A stretch of 64,000 nt of DNA from Quillaja saponaria (Eukaryota > Streptophyta > Magnoliopsida > Fabales > Quillajaceae): the NCBI GenBank assembly GCA_029379385.1, contig CM055612.1, positions 7,812,001-7,876,000 of the forward strand, written 5' to 3'. Position 1 is the stretch's first letter. Each line of letters begins with the position of its first letter. Of this stretch, positions 47,401 through 64,000 are shown one piece after another. The translations under genes were made by a program, and so were the position numbers. Under the pieces are notes generated by a model. It worked only from the letters and a program-made list of their open reading frames with translations, made no database searches and was not told the DNA's origin.

Positions 47401-50400
47401 TGGTAACAACTATCCTTGTATACTTGTCTGTTTTACCTTCCACTCATGGATACCTTTTTGTGGACTCCTGATGTACAGTTGTTCCCCATTATGTCTTTCT
47501 TTAGTTAAATTCTACTTACTGAAACAATAAAAGAGTTGATATAATATTTTCTCTCATAAGATTCTCCGGATAGTGTAATGATTCAAGATGAAAAGTTAAT
47601 ATCTTAATGGTTTAACCCGTAAATTGATAAGTTTTATATCCTATCTGAGGAGCCAAGGTAGGGAAAATGCAAGACTTGCATGCACTTACTGTTCGAGGTA
47701 GACAGAAATTAGGAATCTCAAAAGCCTTGCATATCACAAGGAAGAAAAGGTTGTGTTATCCAAGGGAAGCACCTCATCAGGCTTTACTTACATGCCTTCT
47801 ACAAATTTTTGTGTGTTAATTTATGTTTCATAAAGAACCCCGAGCAAACCTCAATAATGCACTGTTTCATTGTATTAGTATATTCCAGGATAACAAATTA
47901 TACAGATCAAGCTCATGCCCCATACTAATGATCAGATGCACGGTGAGCGAAACTTTTCAGTGGCATCATTCTCAGAATTCCTTAATTGTTCTAACACGGA
48001 AATGAGCATAAACAACATTTCTTGAGGAAAGTAGAGCCGTCTCCCTAAAGATACCATAAAACACCAGCACTCTGAACTGGCATATATTATAACTAACATA
48101 GACTCTATCAAATGCAATTTAAAAGGCTTAGTCCACTAAATCAGTTTTCCCTATAAGAACAAAGGGGCTATCTCAAAGCAGCAATACGCATGATGCTGAC
48201 AGACACGTAGTGCCGTAGTCATTTCAAATAGGACGACTTGCAAAGGTGACAGTAAGAAACTTCTCTTTTCCAACAAATATACCTAATATCAACATTGTCC
48301 ACTTACCAGGAAGTCTCCCTTCTTCCGGGCACTGCTCTGGTCCTGAGATATCTACTCTTCCATATTTCATAGGGATTTTTGGGCCTCCAGCTTCCTGAAA
48401 TTTCCAAGAATTGGTCATGAGTATGTTGCATTAATCTAAGAATTCCATAGCCAGTTCTGAATCACAATAAAGAGCTGAGAACAACCTCCACAGCAGTGGC
48501 ACTAGCCAGCTGGAATAAGTCTGCATAGGTCACACCAGTATACTTGTCTTTGATAGGTTGAAGAAGTTTAAGTGCATTTACAAGTCCTGAAGTAGGCAGC
48601 TCGTGAGGCAACACGACAATGCATTGAAAGTTAAAAAATGTAGTGCGCAAGATTACCAGCATTAGCTGCATGTTTTAGCTCAATATCATATTTCAAGCTA
48701 CCATTAGCTCCACCTCTTTGTGGCCATTCCTCTATGTTCTTGTTGTAAGTACCAGCATCATGCCATCCCAGGCGAACCTAACAAACCAAAATTACTTATA
48801 TTTTGAGAGGAAAAAAACCAGTTATTATGTGCATGAAGGCAATTATGCTGCACAACTAATATTTTTCTTTCGCTCCCATGTCCAAAGAAATATAATAATG
48901 AATTTTAGAAGAAGATGGAATTCCTATTAAGAACATTAACAACTAAGTTTTATAATCAGTTCCACGTACTACTTCTTTTCGTCGAACTCATCAAAAAAAG
49001 ATTGGAATCAAGGATAGTAATGAGCTGATCTAACTCGTAAGATATTCGTTAAGAGTTCGATAGAGCTCATCTCATTTTCTAAACAAGTCGATATTAAGTT
49101 TTATTTTGAGCTTGTTTAGTAAAACGGGCGATCTCAATTTTTCTAAATCTCAGCTGGTAAACTCATGAGCCGGCTCATTTAATATTATTGAATAAATTTT
49201 TTATTATTTTCATATAAATTGATAATAATATATTTATATGAAAAACTAAGATAAATTGTTATATGATTTGGCGGTAAATAGGTCATGAGTTCAACTGTCC
49301 TTAACTATGAAACTTTTTTATAATTTTCAAAAACCCTTCAACATCCCCTAACGAGCCGAGCTTGAGCTTGGAGTTAGGCTCATGAACTTAGACTGGCGAG
49401 CTCTTAATAAAAACAAGTCAAACTTGAACTTGTCAAAAACTTGACAGTCAAGCTAAACTTTGCATATAAGTGACAGATCTACTTAAAGCCGAGTGGGTTC
49501 AGTTGATCCACTGGCTTTTGAAATTTTCATATAAGCCCTATGAAATATATCACATTGCCCCACTCATTTAGTGTTAAATAAAAATTTTCCACCATAAATT
49601 TTAATTATAATTATTTTTCAATTTTGTCCCACCTGTAAATTTCTTGAGACAAAAATCAAATAAATATTAGTCAAATTATACTATGTTAATTTTAGAATTT
49701 GGCACTTGACTTTTCAAAAGTTAATAAAAATCTAACAATTTAATAAGAAAAAAAATTATTCAATTTTTCTTAATCTATTTGAATTTTTTCTCACTAAACT
49801 CATGCACTTGATAACAATTTCATAATTCTATTATAAATATGAATTCCAAAGAGAGATTTGAAAATTTTTTTAAAAATAGATAATCGATCTTTTTTGTAAT
49901 GAGACAAGCAATCAGCTACTATGCTATCTATTAGCGTATTTTACAATTATTAAATAATAACTAGAGTATTATACAAATATTAGAAAATAACTTATAATTT
50001 TGTGATTGAAATTATCTTTGAAGCATCAATTTTATTATTCGACTTCTTTTTCTCTCATTCTCCTCTTAATAAAAATTATTATCAAAATTTGATTTATCCA
50101 AATTAAAATGATAAGGTCGTTTACTATTTTCGTGAAATAAACTTTTATCCTATACGACTTACCAAATGTCATTTCATGAAATAAACTTATTGAAAAATAA
50201 CTTTTGAGTGGCAGTGTATAGAATATATATTTTATTTATTTATTATTTATAAATTAAAAATATATATATATTACCCCCGCTGACAAAACTTTGGGGATCG
50301 GTTGGAATACATGTGGTTTCAGAGAAACAAACACAGATGTAAGATTTTAGGATTCAAGTAATGGTGGAACCAAAAATTAAAAATTAAAAATATTGCCTCT

Positions 50401-51072
50401 AATGCATTATGGATTTTTCAGAGGTAAAATTCAGGACGATTGAATTTAGTTTTTTGGTTAACAGTATGCAAAACTTAAACTAAGGTACAATTTTTAGCTT
50501 AACCACAATTTTTAGCTTAACACTCCTACATAAAGAACAAAGGGAAAATCTAAAATTAGAAAACTAATAAATTTGAAGCTGCTCTATGAATACTCGAACA
50601 GAATATTATTACCAGAATGGGATGGCCGAAAGTAGTCCTCAGAAGCTCCTTAATATCTTCTCTAGCACCCTTCAACTGATCAGGATCAAAAGCAAAGGAT
50701 TTCGGAGCAAAGACTTCGCTATATCCTCTATTTGATACACGAACCCCTGCTCTTTTCTGAAATCAAATGTAATTCACAATCGATAAGAAACCGAAATTCG
50801 GAGTATATACATGTACAAAAACAAAGACAGAGAGAGAGAGAGCGCCATGAAACCTGGTTGAGAAAGAGATGAGAAATGAGAGGCGAGGATCTTAGGCATT
50901 TGAGAGAGGAGAGTGAACTGGAAGAGGAAGAAGAAAGAAAGACGGTGGCTCTGGTAGCGGAGGGAATGAGGCGAGAAGAGGTGGCGGCGCCTCCAAAAGC
51001 AGCAGCCATTTGGGTCGGAGATGAGTGGGAGGGTAGAGCTAATGATAGTGTATGTGACACAAGCTCAGCCAT
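44433..51072 (-). CDS. Chloroplast L-ascorbate peroxidase, reading as the stromal form
   Basis: Minus-strand exons: 50854-51072, 50613-50756, 48657-48777, 48486-48586, 48307-48394, 47026-47093, 46855-46941, 45143-45217, 44952-45029, 44766-44870 and 44433-44474 (stop). They give 375 residues, close to stromal APX (about 370) and shorter than thylakoid APX (about 425). A Ser-rich transit peptide (about 1-73) precedes the class I haem peroxidase domain with distal Arg123, Trp126 and His127 (VRLGWHDAG) and proximal His256 (LSGAHTLGR). The plastid-specific loop ([14 protein letters not shown]) is present. The enzyme reduces peroxide with ascorbate in the stroma. In the final exon an 8-bp tandem duplication (AACTTTGG twice at 44435-44450) shifts the frame to TGA at 44433-44435. 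The catalytic part is intact. Introns hold repeat insertions. Confidence 0.9.
45690..46165. repeat. Insertion-like GCTC/GAGC repeat in an APX intron (family G, copy 2)
   Basis: Lies between APX exons at 45217 and 46855. It begins near GGTTGGAACCGAG and ends CTCGGCTCGTTTCCACC, which is a rough inverted match. The interior is AT-rich. It resembles 13186-13590 and 49000-49460. Confidence 0.45.
49000..49460. repeat. Insertion-like GCTC/GAGC repeat in an APX intron (family G, copy 3)
   Basis: Within the 1.8-kb APX intron between 48777 and 50613. It is rich in GAGCTC, CGAGCC and CTTGAGCTTGG words around an AT-rich core, like the other family G copies. Confidence 0.4.
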
Positions 51073-54000
51073 TTGAGTGTGGGTTAGTTGCGTTTTACTC
51101 GTTGCCTTTCCTTATAATTTGGATTTTGATCAGCCAGCAATTCTTCTTCTTTGTGTTTGGGAATGGGATTATGCTAATTCGATTTTGATATGGAGGTCAT
51201 GGTTGGTGATCGAGAAGAATATTCAATTGCTATGTGGCGTTGCCAATTTTAAACATGTTTCATTTTCACACCCAAAGTTAGACCGTTGACCTTGATGAAT
51301 CGAATTTCCTGTTTGGTTTTCAAATCGGGTCAATATTAGATCCAATTTGAAATTAACCCGATTGGGAATAATTAATTTAATTTGATTGAATTCTTACATT
51401 ATTTTTGTTCTTATCATTTTATATTTATCTTTGGTCTAATTTAATTTGAAATTAGTTAATTATAATTCAATCCAATTTTAATCTAATATGTTAGAACGTT
51501 CAAATACATGAAATTAAAATATCTATTCCAATTATACAAGATATTCAATTTGTTGGATGAAACATTTCTCGATTAAGAGAAAAGATAAACAAAATAAAAT
51601 TAGTCCATTAGGCTATACAACCATAAGTAGACATTTTATAAAAGTGTGTATGAATCCGGCAACTTCGAATGAAATTTCAAATTCTAGATTTATTTTTATT
51701 TTTACATACAATATTATATAAGAAAACAGTTTTTTTTTATTTTTTTGTCCAAGTTTTACTCAAACTTAACCCTCAACATTTTTAATTTTGACTATTTAAA
51801 ACATGTCGAATAAGATTGTGTTCACTAATTGTAGATTGACACATGTAAACTTCGATGCCAAAATTAGTAATTGATTAGAGTATAAAACTAAAAAGCTATA
51901 TAAAAAAATTAAAAAAACAAAGTTTGAGAGAATATCCAAATATGTTTTGAGTTTTGAACCATTTTATATAAGAATTTATAGTAGAGTATTAATCACAGTA
52001 GTTAAGATGTCTGTTATAATAATAATAATATTCATTATATAATAATTAATAATACTGATATATGTAATAATATTAAGATAAATTAATGGTGTCAGTTATA
52101 ATTTAGATTAATCTATTATACTTTAATCATGTCAAGTATAATAAAATTATTAAATTGATCAAATCTTGTATTATCAAGGATAAACTCTAAAAATAGAAAA
52201 ATTAATCATTGCTCTATCTGTTAATTTTTTATTTATAAGCATTAGAGTACGTCCGAATCTAACACAAACTACATCTTCTCATGTCTTTCTTGTTTTTTTT
52301 AGGAGGTCACCTAAACTTGGATAATACGAACCTAACTAGACAACTTTCAAAACACGTAAAATTTCAGCTAAATACTTCTTTGCTTAAACTATTACAAGAA
52401 AAAAAAAAAAAAAACTTTTTTCTGTTATCAATTTTTAATTATGCAAGAACATGAAACATTAAAAGGAGATGTAATTAAAAAATTTGAATGTTAAGAAAAG
52501 GGACATGTTAGCAATATTTCTGGGAATGTCACCAATTTGCGTTAATGATATAAACGGCAAAATAATTATTGGGATTAATTAGACACAATTAAAAATATAA
52601 GAATTAAATTAAATTAAAGAAAAAAGTAAGGTACTAATATGATATTCTCGTTTTCGCCTATCATATATTCAATTGTTAACTGAAACTTTAAATTCAAATT
52701 AGATATCAAAACCTGATATTTCTTTTGATAATTTAATTTTTCAAATTGCACACAGGGTTAAGAAGAATTCTTTTGATAATTTAATTTTTCAAATTGCACA
52801 CAGAGCTAAGAAGAAGACAAATTTAATTTGGTGATTGGGAAGATTGGAGGATGGAGAAAGGAGTTGGTAGGTAAACATCATTGAATTATTGAAGTACAAA
52901 CTTGCACATTTCCTAAGCCATTTTCTTGGATTCAGATTTTGAGATCAAGTTGAAATAGAATTTACTCCTTTGTGAGATATAGATTCAAACAGATCTTTTT
53001 TTTTAAAAAATTGAAAATATTTTTAAATTAAATATATTTTTGAGATTGATTTAATATATATCTTTCTGCACAATCCAAATCTCATTTTGTTCAAAGTTGA
53101 AACTCAAAGAATTTGGGCTAGCAGTCTCCCAAAAGGTGCACAAATTCAATTCAATAATGTGTTTGATAGGAAATTTTCATGTGATTCCAAAAAAAATATA
53201 TATAGTCAAAGATTTTATCTTTCTTTCGGTTGAAGCAAACACAAAAGTATTCTCAATCTTCCAAAATGAGTTTATTCTTTTTTTAGGTGGACTAGATAAT
53301 CATTAAACATACAGTCTAATTGCAAAAAGTGAATTAGAAGAAACCAAGAAAATTATATACTTATTTAATGATAATGTACTAAACTAAATCAGAAGTTAAT
53401 TCCATATAATGCTAATATTATATCCTAAAAAGGATTCAATAAGACCAAATAAGGTGGGAACTAACTTTAAAAAATTAGAGATTTAGGTACTTGGGCCTGT
53501 CGTAGCCTTTATTAATTTGACATGATTAGGTTGTTATTTATTGATAGTTATCAACTGCTTCAATTTTTGAGGTAATTAAGCAGTGCTTTTCAAGTTGGTG
53601 TAATAATGAGGAAGCTTATAAATATATAATGTCGCCACTCACTAATAATATATGAATTTTATATAAAAACTACACATTTTTTAGGTTGAGGCACTTGGAC
53701 CGAAGTATTAAAACATAAAGTAATTCAGCACCATTAGCTATATGCTAGTAGGCTTAAAATTGAATTGTGATACTATATTGATCCTCATTTTTAAAATTAA
53801 TTAATTGATATAAAGAGATACATAAATTTATAAATATTATAAAGTTTCGCTATTTTATGGGCTTAAGTAGGAATTAGAGTTTGACAATGTAGAAATAATA
53901 TTGTGTAGGATGGAGATTGCGTGGGACACCGTTCTAAATTAATGCCCAAAGATGTGTTGGAAGATTTTAGCCTCCCTTTCTTATTATTCTTTCATGAGAA

Positions 54001-54375
54001 AAGGATAGTTTTTGTTTAGCTGCAATTCATTTAAAGATGATGCTGACTCTTTTTGATAAAAAGAAACCAAATGTGCTGAGGATCATATTTCTTGCTAAAG
54101 TAAAATTTGAATTAAAGTCAACTTTTACTTGTTATTATGCTATTTGAGAATCAATTACAATCAAATCTAAACAAAATATTTTCATATATGCATTCATGCA
54201 TCATGTATTTGACAAGTGAAATGGTGCACGCATATAATGTGTAAATCAGTCAACGTGTTTAAGTATTTAAGTTCATTTATACAAAAAGAATACAATTAAG
54301 CATGATATAAACCACAAAATTAAGACTGAATGAATGAAGTGACGAAGTGCATCAGAAGTTTCCTGTAATCCTAAA
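51073..54375. other. AT-rich intergenic DNA between APX and ALDH3
   Basis: Contains the APX promoter side at its left. No gene was recognised. The frames at 51077-51289 and 53097-53306 lack known motifs. A 48-bp tandem repeat is listed separately. Confidence 0.45.
52720..52815. repeat. 48-bp tandem duplication
   Basis: Two adjacent units containing TTCTTTTGATAATTTAATTT and AAATTGCACACAG, nearly identical, with offset 48 bp. Confidence 0.8.
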
Positions 54376-54379
54376 CTAC

Positions 54380-54825
54380 TGATTATGTTGAAAAGAAAAT
54401 TTTATAGGACGTTAGTGAGATCGGCTATGTTGTATGATTGTAAATATTTGACAGTTAAAAAATGACTTTCGCATAAGATGAGTGACTGAAATAAGAATGT
54501 TAAGATGGATGATCGGATATACAAAAAATGATAGAATATAAAATGAGGAGATACGTAAGAAGATTGAGATAGCATCTACTAAAGAAAAAATGAGAAAGAA
54601 TCACTTACGATAATTTAAATATATCTATCATAAGTCAGTGAACTATTTTAGAGATATGACATGATACAGGTGTTAGAGAGGAATACAAAATTATATGGGG
54701 CAGTCATTAAAAAATATATAATTGATGTAGACATTATTAAAAATGATACATTATATCGACAAAAAATAATTTATGAAACCGATTTCAATTAATTTGAGAT
54801 TTAGATTATAATTGAGTTGAATTGA
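54380..54825 (+). mobile_element. RTE-clade LINE 3' fragment
   Basis: In shifted frames the plus strand reads the C-terminal signature of plant RTE LINEs (AMLYDCKYLTVKK, then IRMLRWMIGYTKNDRI, then RKKIEIAST). It ends in TTGAGTTGAATTGAA-like repeats near 54812-54828. Only the last few hundred bases of the element remain. It is related to the element at 22275-24420 but in the opposite orientation. Confidence 0.7.
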
Positions 54826-55327
54826 ATTTTGATTTTATAAAAAACAGGCCATGATTGTTTACAATGAAGTTATAACACTTTATTTTTCATAATATTTTTT
54901 AAAATTCCAAAACAGAAAATATATTATATTTTTTAACAATCAAACCAACCTTTTGGAATATGCATCAACACGTTATTTGAAAAAGAAACTCAGCAAAGAA
55001 GACAATGATTGGTGAGTTAAGGTTCTGATTTCTGAATGCGTGTCTAACTTTTGCATATCTTACGTTGACAACGGATTCATCCACGGAAGGCCAGCCAAAA
55101 TCATCAGCGTGGCCCAGGCTGTCCATAAGAGGAAGCAATGTAAGCAAAAGCATACTACGCGCTTTCACAATCGCGTGCTTAACACTCTCGTAATTGTCAA
55201 CGAAGAAGAAGAGTGATGTATAATTACATTACAATTCCTATAATTCTCACCATCTTCATCTGTCTTCTCTACAAAAGCAACCGTCTCTCTCTTACCCTCT
55301 GTGAGTCCCTCTCTCAAGTTTGTGATA

Positions 55328-59995
<4,668 letters not shown>

Positions 59996-61590
59996 ATTGG
60001 CTTCAAATTTCTGGTTGATGTATCTTCCTTTCTTTCCTTGTAATGGTTGATTCTATAAGAAGGTAAATGTAATATGTTATTCGTTATAGCTTTTGCATGT
60101 AAAATTAATTGAGACTTAAGTTCATAGTTTTTGCTATATCAGTATCTCTTGGTGGTGCCATATGAGTCATGTACTTATGTTTCCATATAATTAATTAGTT
60201 TGCCAAAACCTGAAAACGTTGGATTTTTTTATCATCACTTATTAGTTTTTCTGGAAACTTTTCTTGTTCATACTTCCTAGTCTGGGTTTATGATATTGAT
60301 TTAAGAGCCTGGTTTCCAGCCCATATTTTTTTTTTTAACAAGGGATTGTTAGTTATGTGTGCTGCAGTGCTCGTTAAGCATCAGGTCTATCATGTCCCTC
60401 TCTTTTATTGTAATCTTCACCCCCTATGTTCATTATCTGAGGCTTCATATCATCCATCATTGGGTACTCCTTAAACTGGATCCTATACCACAATACAAAT
60501 AGTACTTTGAAACAATTTTTTTTTCTCAGGGGGAAGCTTCCAATTCAAACTATAAAACAAAAAAATTTAACATTATGATTTGGAATTTCAGCTAAAGAGA
60601 AACATTTCTATGTCACTATATAGTTTTAAGCACATTGCCTGCCTTCCATTTTTTTTTTATCTTGAAGGTTTTTGTATACCTATCCGCTCCCTCCCTGTTT
60701 TTCTCTTCTTTTTTTAAAAAAAAAAAAAATTCAGATAGATGGGAATGGACGTTAAGAGAATATAGATGGATAGATTTGACTGAACTTAATGGATCATATA
60801 ATCCTCTGTTGCTTGCTGCAGTATAAGCTCCATGAACCCATTTAGACATTTTTGGAAAAAAAAAAAACAAAAAAAAAAAGTTATAAGGCTCAATACCTTA
60901 ACAAAAAGAGAATAGAGAATAAAAATTAGAAGGGACCATTGAACTAATTTAGTCACATCTTGACGGTGACCGTTACTAGAATCATTTTCCGAGCGCGCCG
61001 AACATAACTGTCTTGAAGGGTACTCTGTTTTTTTTTTTTTTGGGAAAAAAGGAATTGAATTTGTGGACTTGAGTTACTTTTCTGTCACTACTATGCTTAA
61101 GTGTTTAATATTTGTTATCTTCGCCTATTTGATAGGCACTGTTTAATTAAGTTGTGTATACTAATATTGCATATAAATATACTATTTAAGTAATTGTTTA
61201 AAAAGTATTATATAAAAAGTAAAAAAATATTATGTACTTTTAACATGTCGTGACATAAACACAAATATTTGATTTAATTTTTAAACAATAAATATTGAGT
61301 ATTAAAATTACTAAAAAAATAAGTTTGACAAATATTGTAGATATATTTATCTAAATAAAATAATTATTAAAATTTATTTTGAACTTTTCTTGTTTTTTAT
61401 TTGAGATTTTTTTTTTCTAGCTTCAGCTTTTAGGATTATAAAAGCTCAAAATATTTTTTCGTAAAACTTAAATAATAAAACCTCTATTACTAAACAACTT
61501 TGAAGAAAAGCTTAAATCCAGAATCTGTTTTAAAAACTAAACTAAACACTGGAACTAAAGCAGATTCCTATGCTTAAGAACTAAAGTAGA
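59996..61590. other. Intergenic DNA between ALDH3 and its broken copy
   Basis: Probably begins with the ALDH3 3' untranslated region. A and T runs (60708-60730, 60858-60880, 61029-61041) create spurious frames. Apart from the dispersed repeat near 61350-61555, nothing was recognised. Confidence 0.45.
61350..61555 (+). repeat. Dispersed ~200-bp AT-rich repeat, copy 2
   Basis: Partner of 29853-30050 in the same orientation. Non-coding. Confidence 0.45.
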
Positions 61591-61596
61591 GTAGCA

Positions 61597-62805
61597 CTGA
61601 GGAACTGAAGCATTGGATGCAGAAGGTACTAAATTTAATCACAAAAATTCTCAACTGAATGAAAATTGTAGTTGTTACATTGCTTGACATCATTATCTTG
61701 AGTTTATGTCTTGTATTGTGTTTTAATATATGAGGTTACAAGTGCAGTAGTAGCTTTTCCTTCTTCTGCTGAAAAGTATCAGATCTGCTGGGTGTTGTAT
61801 TAGTAATCTCTCCATGGAACTATCCTTTATGTATGTTTGAGGTTACACCAAAGTTACTTTCTCTAAAATCTGCATTGATGATAGCTCTAAGAGCGAGGAA
61901 AACTTTTTTATGGAGCTATTGCAGCTGGTAATGCCATGGTACTGAAACCGTCAGAAATTACTCCAGCCACATCAGCTTTGCTAGCAAAATTACTTGGGCA
62001 GTACATATATGGATAGCTTTTGTATAAGGGTTGTTGAAGGTGCTGTTGCTGAACATCTGCAGTACTGGAGCAAAAATGGGACAAGATATTCTTTACAGGT
62101 AGCTTTTTTTCTTGGACGATTGTGATGGGTGCTGCTGTGAAACACTTTACATCAGTCGTTGCATATCTTACTATTTTTCATTACTTGCTGCTACGTTGCT
62201 TCCATGTTTGCAAATTATTTGGAAATTGTAAATTATAAGTTCATTTGCATTAATAAGGTCATGACCAGGCAGATAATCACAGGCAAGTGGGGGTATAACA
62301 ACGGACAAATCTGCGTAGTTCCTGGTGTAGCACATTCCCCATCAGTTCTTTACATAATTACAACAAAAATGCTACGCTGCCAATTGGTAAGAAGTTTGTC
62401 CATATACAACATTAGAATTCTCAATCTATTCATTTTTTCCAATTCTCAATTCTGCTTTTTCCTCCATGGCAGGAGGATTGCTACAACTATCTTATTGGAT
62501 AAGCTTTTTGTAGCAAGTTGCAAGATCAATTCGCATGCTTTCATGGATGAAGGATAGAAGTTAAAAGAAAAACAAAATCCATTTTTCACCTTTGAGAAGC
62601 AATATGACTTAGTACCTTTCTTGGAAGTACTTGAAAGGGATAATCAGGTTCTTATATCATTATCAAAGAAAGAGGGTGATCATGAAGAATAGAAATGGTT
62701 TGATCAGCCAACCTCAGCATATTTATGTACAGAACATGGAAATCTCAGTATGATTTCTCTCTTGTTATTTGGTACAGGTTGATAAAGTGGAAAGAATTAG
62801 TTTGT
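61597..62805 (+). pseudogene. Broken tandem copy of the ALDH3 gene
   Basis: Remnants of parental exons occur in order: exon 2 (61597-61626), exon 3 (about 61733-61832), exon 4 (about 61910-62098), exon 5 (about 62113-62163), exon 6 (about 62257-62385), exon 8 (62472-62505) and exon 9 (62778-62803). Introns are retained but shortened. Exon 1 and the last exon are missing. Frames shift repeatedly, and the codons around the catalytic Cys (NNGQIC) are still readable. Order and orientation match the intact gene 1.6 kb upstream, so it arose by local duplication rather than retroposition. Confidence 0.88.
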
Positions 62806-62976
62806 GTTAATCTGGTGACTAGTCTCTAAATTCTTTTCGCAAGCTATTTTGTACCAAGAGCATGTATTGCATTTTTGAGCTATGGAATTGGTCAGTCAAA
62901 ATTCCAAGAAAAAAACAAAACTGTCTTGAAGAAAAACAAGTATAATAATTACAAAAGGTAAATCTGAACTTACTGA

Positions 62977-64000
62977 TCAAGAAGAATCCTGTAAAATACT
63001 GACAATCTCGGATCGTTGTTCATCTGTAAGTTGTTTTGGAAAATCAACTAGGAAAGTGATTTTCAAGTTTCCTCTCTTTCCTTTCTCATTGGAGATAGGC
63101 ATACCTTGGCCACTGATTATCTTTTCATAACCAGGGTATATGATATCTTCAATTTTCAAACTCTTCCTTTCTCCACCCAATAGAGGAACTGACATGGTGC
63201 AACCGGTAAGAGCTTTTCGTAAGGGGATCTCTACAGCCAATTCCAGATCATTGCCGTCTCTTCTGAACAAGGGGTGTCTTTTCTCAGCAATGACAAAGGT
63301 TATGCCAGCAGGGTAAGAACCAGGTCTCTCATTTCCCTTCCCTTCAAATGTAATCTTTGTTCCTTTCTTCCATCCTGGCTTCACTTTTATTGTTAAGATC
63401 TCCTCCTGTTGTACTATTTGCCTGCAAAGAAAAAGAAACAAGCACAATCCGTTCTCATTCACAGCTTCTGCTTCTGTTTGATTCAGTTTCCTCCCATTCC
63501 AATCAGCTATCTTTGTAATGCAGATAATCTATGATACCCGGTTCCTAGATTTCTAACAATTTTATGGTTTTTATTGATAGTATTATGCAATTTGGGTTCA
63601 AAACACCATCTTGATGTTTCTGATTAAAACATACTACATATCATTGTTATATCAAATTTCTGATCTTATAACATGTTTATGACAGATTAACAAAAGAAGC
63701 AAGGTAACGAACCCGGTATTTGTAACCACATCTCTTGTAATCTTGATCTTTTTTGTGCACCCGTAACACAATTCTTCGAGCTTGCATTCAAGTCTTCTCT
63801 CAACTGCTGGTGGTTTTAACAACCCAGATGAGTTAGAGAACATGATGGGAGTGGAGCTCCTCCGGCTCGCATTTTTCGAGAGCAAAGGAGAAGGAGCTCT
63901 TGGTAAGTTATCTGTGCTTTTCTTGCTCATGTTTCTGTAAATACAGGACGGAGTTGGGGTGGTACTCCTCCGGTTAGATGCATTTCTAGACAAAGATGGC
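62977..64000 (-). CDS. DnaJ (HSP40) C-terminal-domain protein, 3' part only
   Basis: Two minus-strand exons are in the window: 63713 to beyond 64000, and 62977-63421 (stop TGA at 62977-62979). They join in frame (TNTG then QIVQQEE). The upstream exon has a Ser/Arg/Pro-rich segment with repeated RRS[T/S]TP motifs, then the start of the substrate-binding domain (KLEELCYGCTKKIKITRDV). The second exon completes the DnaJ C-terminal domain (VKPGWKKGTKITFEGKGNE, EKRHPLFRRDGNDL, GQGMPI, DFPKQLTDEQ). Type II DnaJ proteins of this kind bind clients and pass them to Hsp70. Whether a J domain is encoded upstream cannot be seen. The usual cysteine-rich zinc repeats are absent here. Confidence 0.88.

Noticed and set aside
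62159..62557. 132-codon plus frame inside the ALDH3 copy
   Set aside because: It runs across decayed exon 6, intron and exon 8 remnants of the pseudogene; only the exon scraps resemble ALDH3.

Overview
The window is nuclear DNA of a flowering plant, most likely a core eudicot. It is AT-rich. Genes are far apart and split by GT-AG introns, and the gaps are filled with decayed LTR retrotransposons, LINEs and small inverted-repeat elements. The proteins (IAA/JA-amino acid hydrolase, type-A response regulator, plant PDI, chloroplast ascorbate peroxidase, ALDH3) are plant families. I cannot name the species. I saw no convincing tRNA, rRNA, CRISPR or bacterial-type feature, and no wholly new multi-gene system.

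Layout. 1-5.35 kb: an integrase-less, broken Ty3/gypsy element with LTRs near 983-1483 and 4775-5192, flanked by two exon-like fragments of an unrecognised gene. 5.95-10.1 kb: two ~1-kb direct repeats on either side of a minus-strand Ty1/copia relic. 10.5-12.5 kb: a small MITE and a ~0.6-kb tandem duplication. 15.36-19.14 kb (+): a complete four-exon ILL6-like amidohydrolase gene. 19.87-25.82 kb (-): an intron-containing delta-aminolevulinate dehydratase (HEMB) pseudogene split by a 5'-truncated RTE-clade LINE. 26-33.3 kb: AT-rich intergenic DNA with a LINE RNase H fragment. 33.41-35.44 kb (+): a type-A ARR gene (five exons, 230 aa). 37.03-41.53 kb (-): a PDI gene (ten exons, 508 aa, KDEL). 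43.9-51.07 kb (-): a chloroplast ascorbate peroxidase gene whose reading frame ends as the soluble stromal form (375 aa), with a dead thylakoid-anchor exon still visible downstream. 55.33-60.0 kb (+): an ALDH3H1-like gene (ten exons, 490 aa), followed at 61.6-62.8 kb by a broken tandem copy. 62.98-64.0 kb (-): the 3' part of a DnaJ C-terminal-domain gene that runs off the window.

The genes are independent units rather than an operon. Themes are hormone turnover and signalling (ILL6-like hydrolase, type-A ARR), ER protein folding (PDI), chloroplast peroxide removal (APX), reactive aldehyde detoxification (ALDH3) and chaperoning (DnaJ). ILL6, a second HEMB copy, ALDH3H1 and a DnaJ C-terminal gene also lie near one another on Arabidopsis chromosome 1, as far as I recall, so this looks like a partly conserved syntenic block with ARR, PDI and APX genes placed in between. 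The most instructive features are broken genes in different stages of decay: the HEMB copy, the ALDH3 tandem copy and the lost thylakoid anchor of the APX. All exon boundaries were read by eye from splice signals and reading frame and have no transcript support here.
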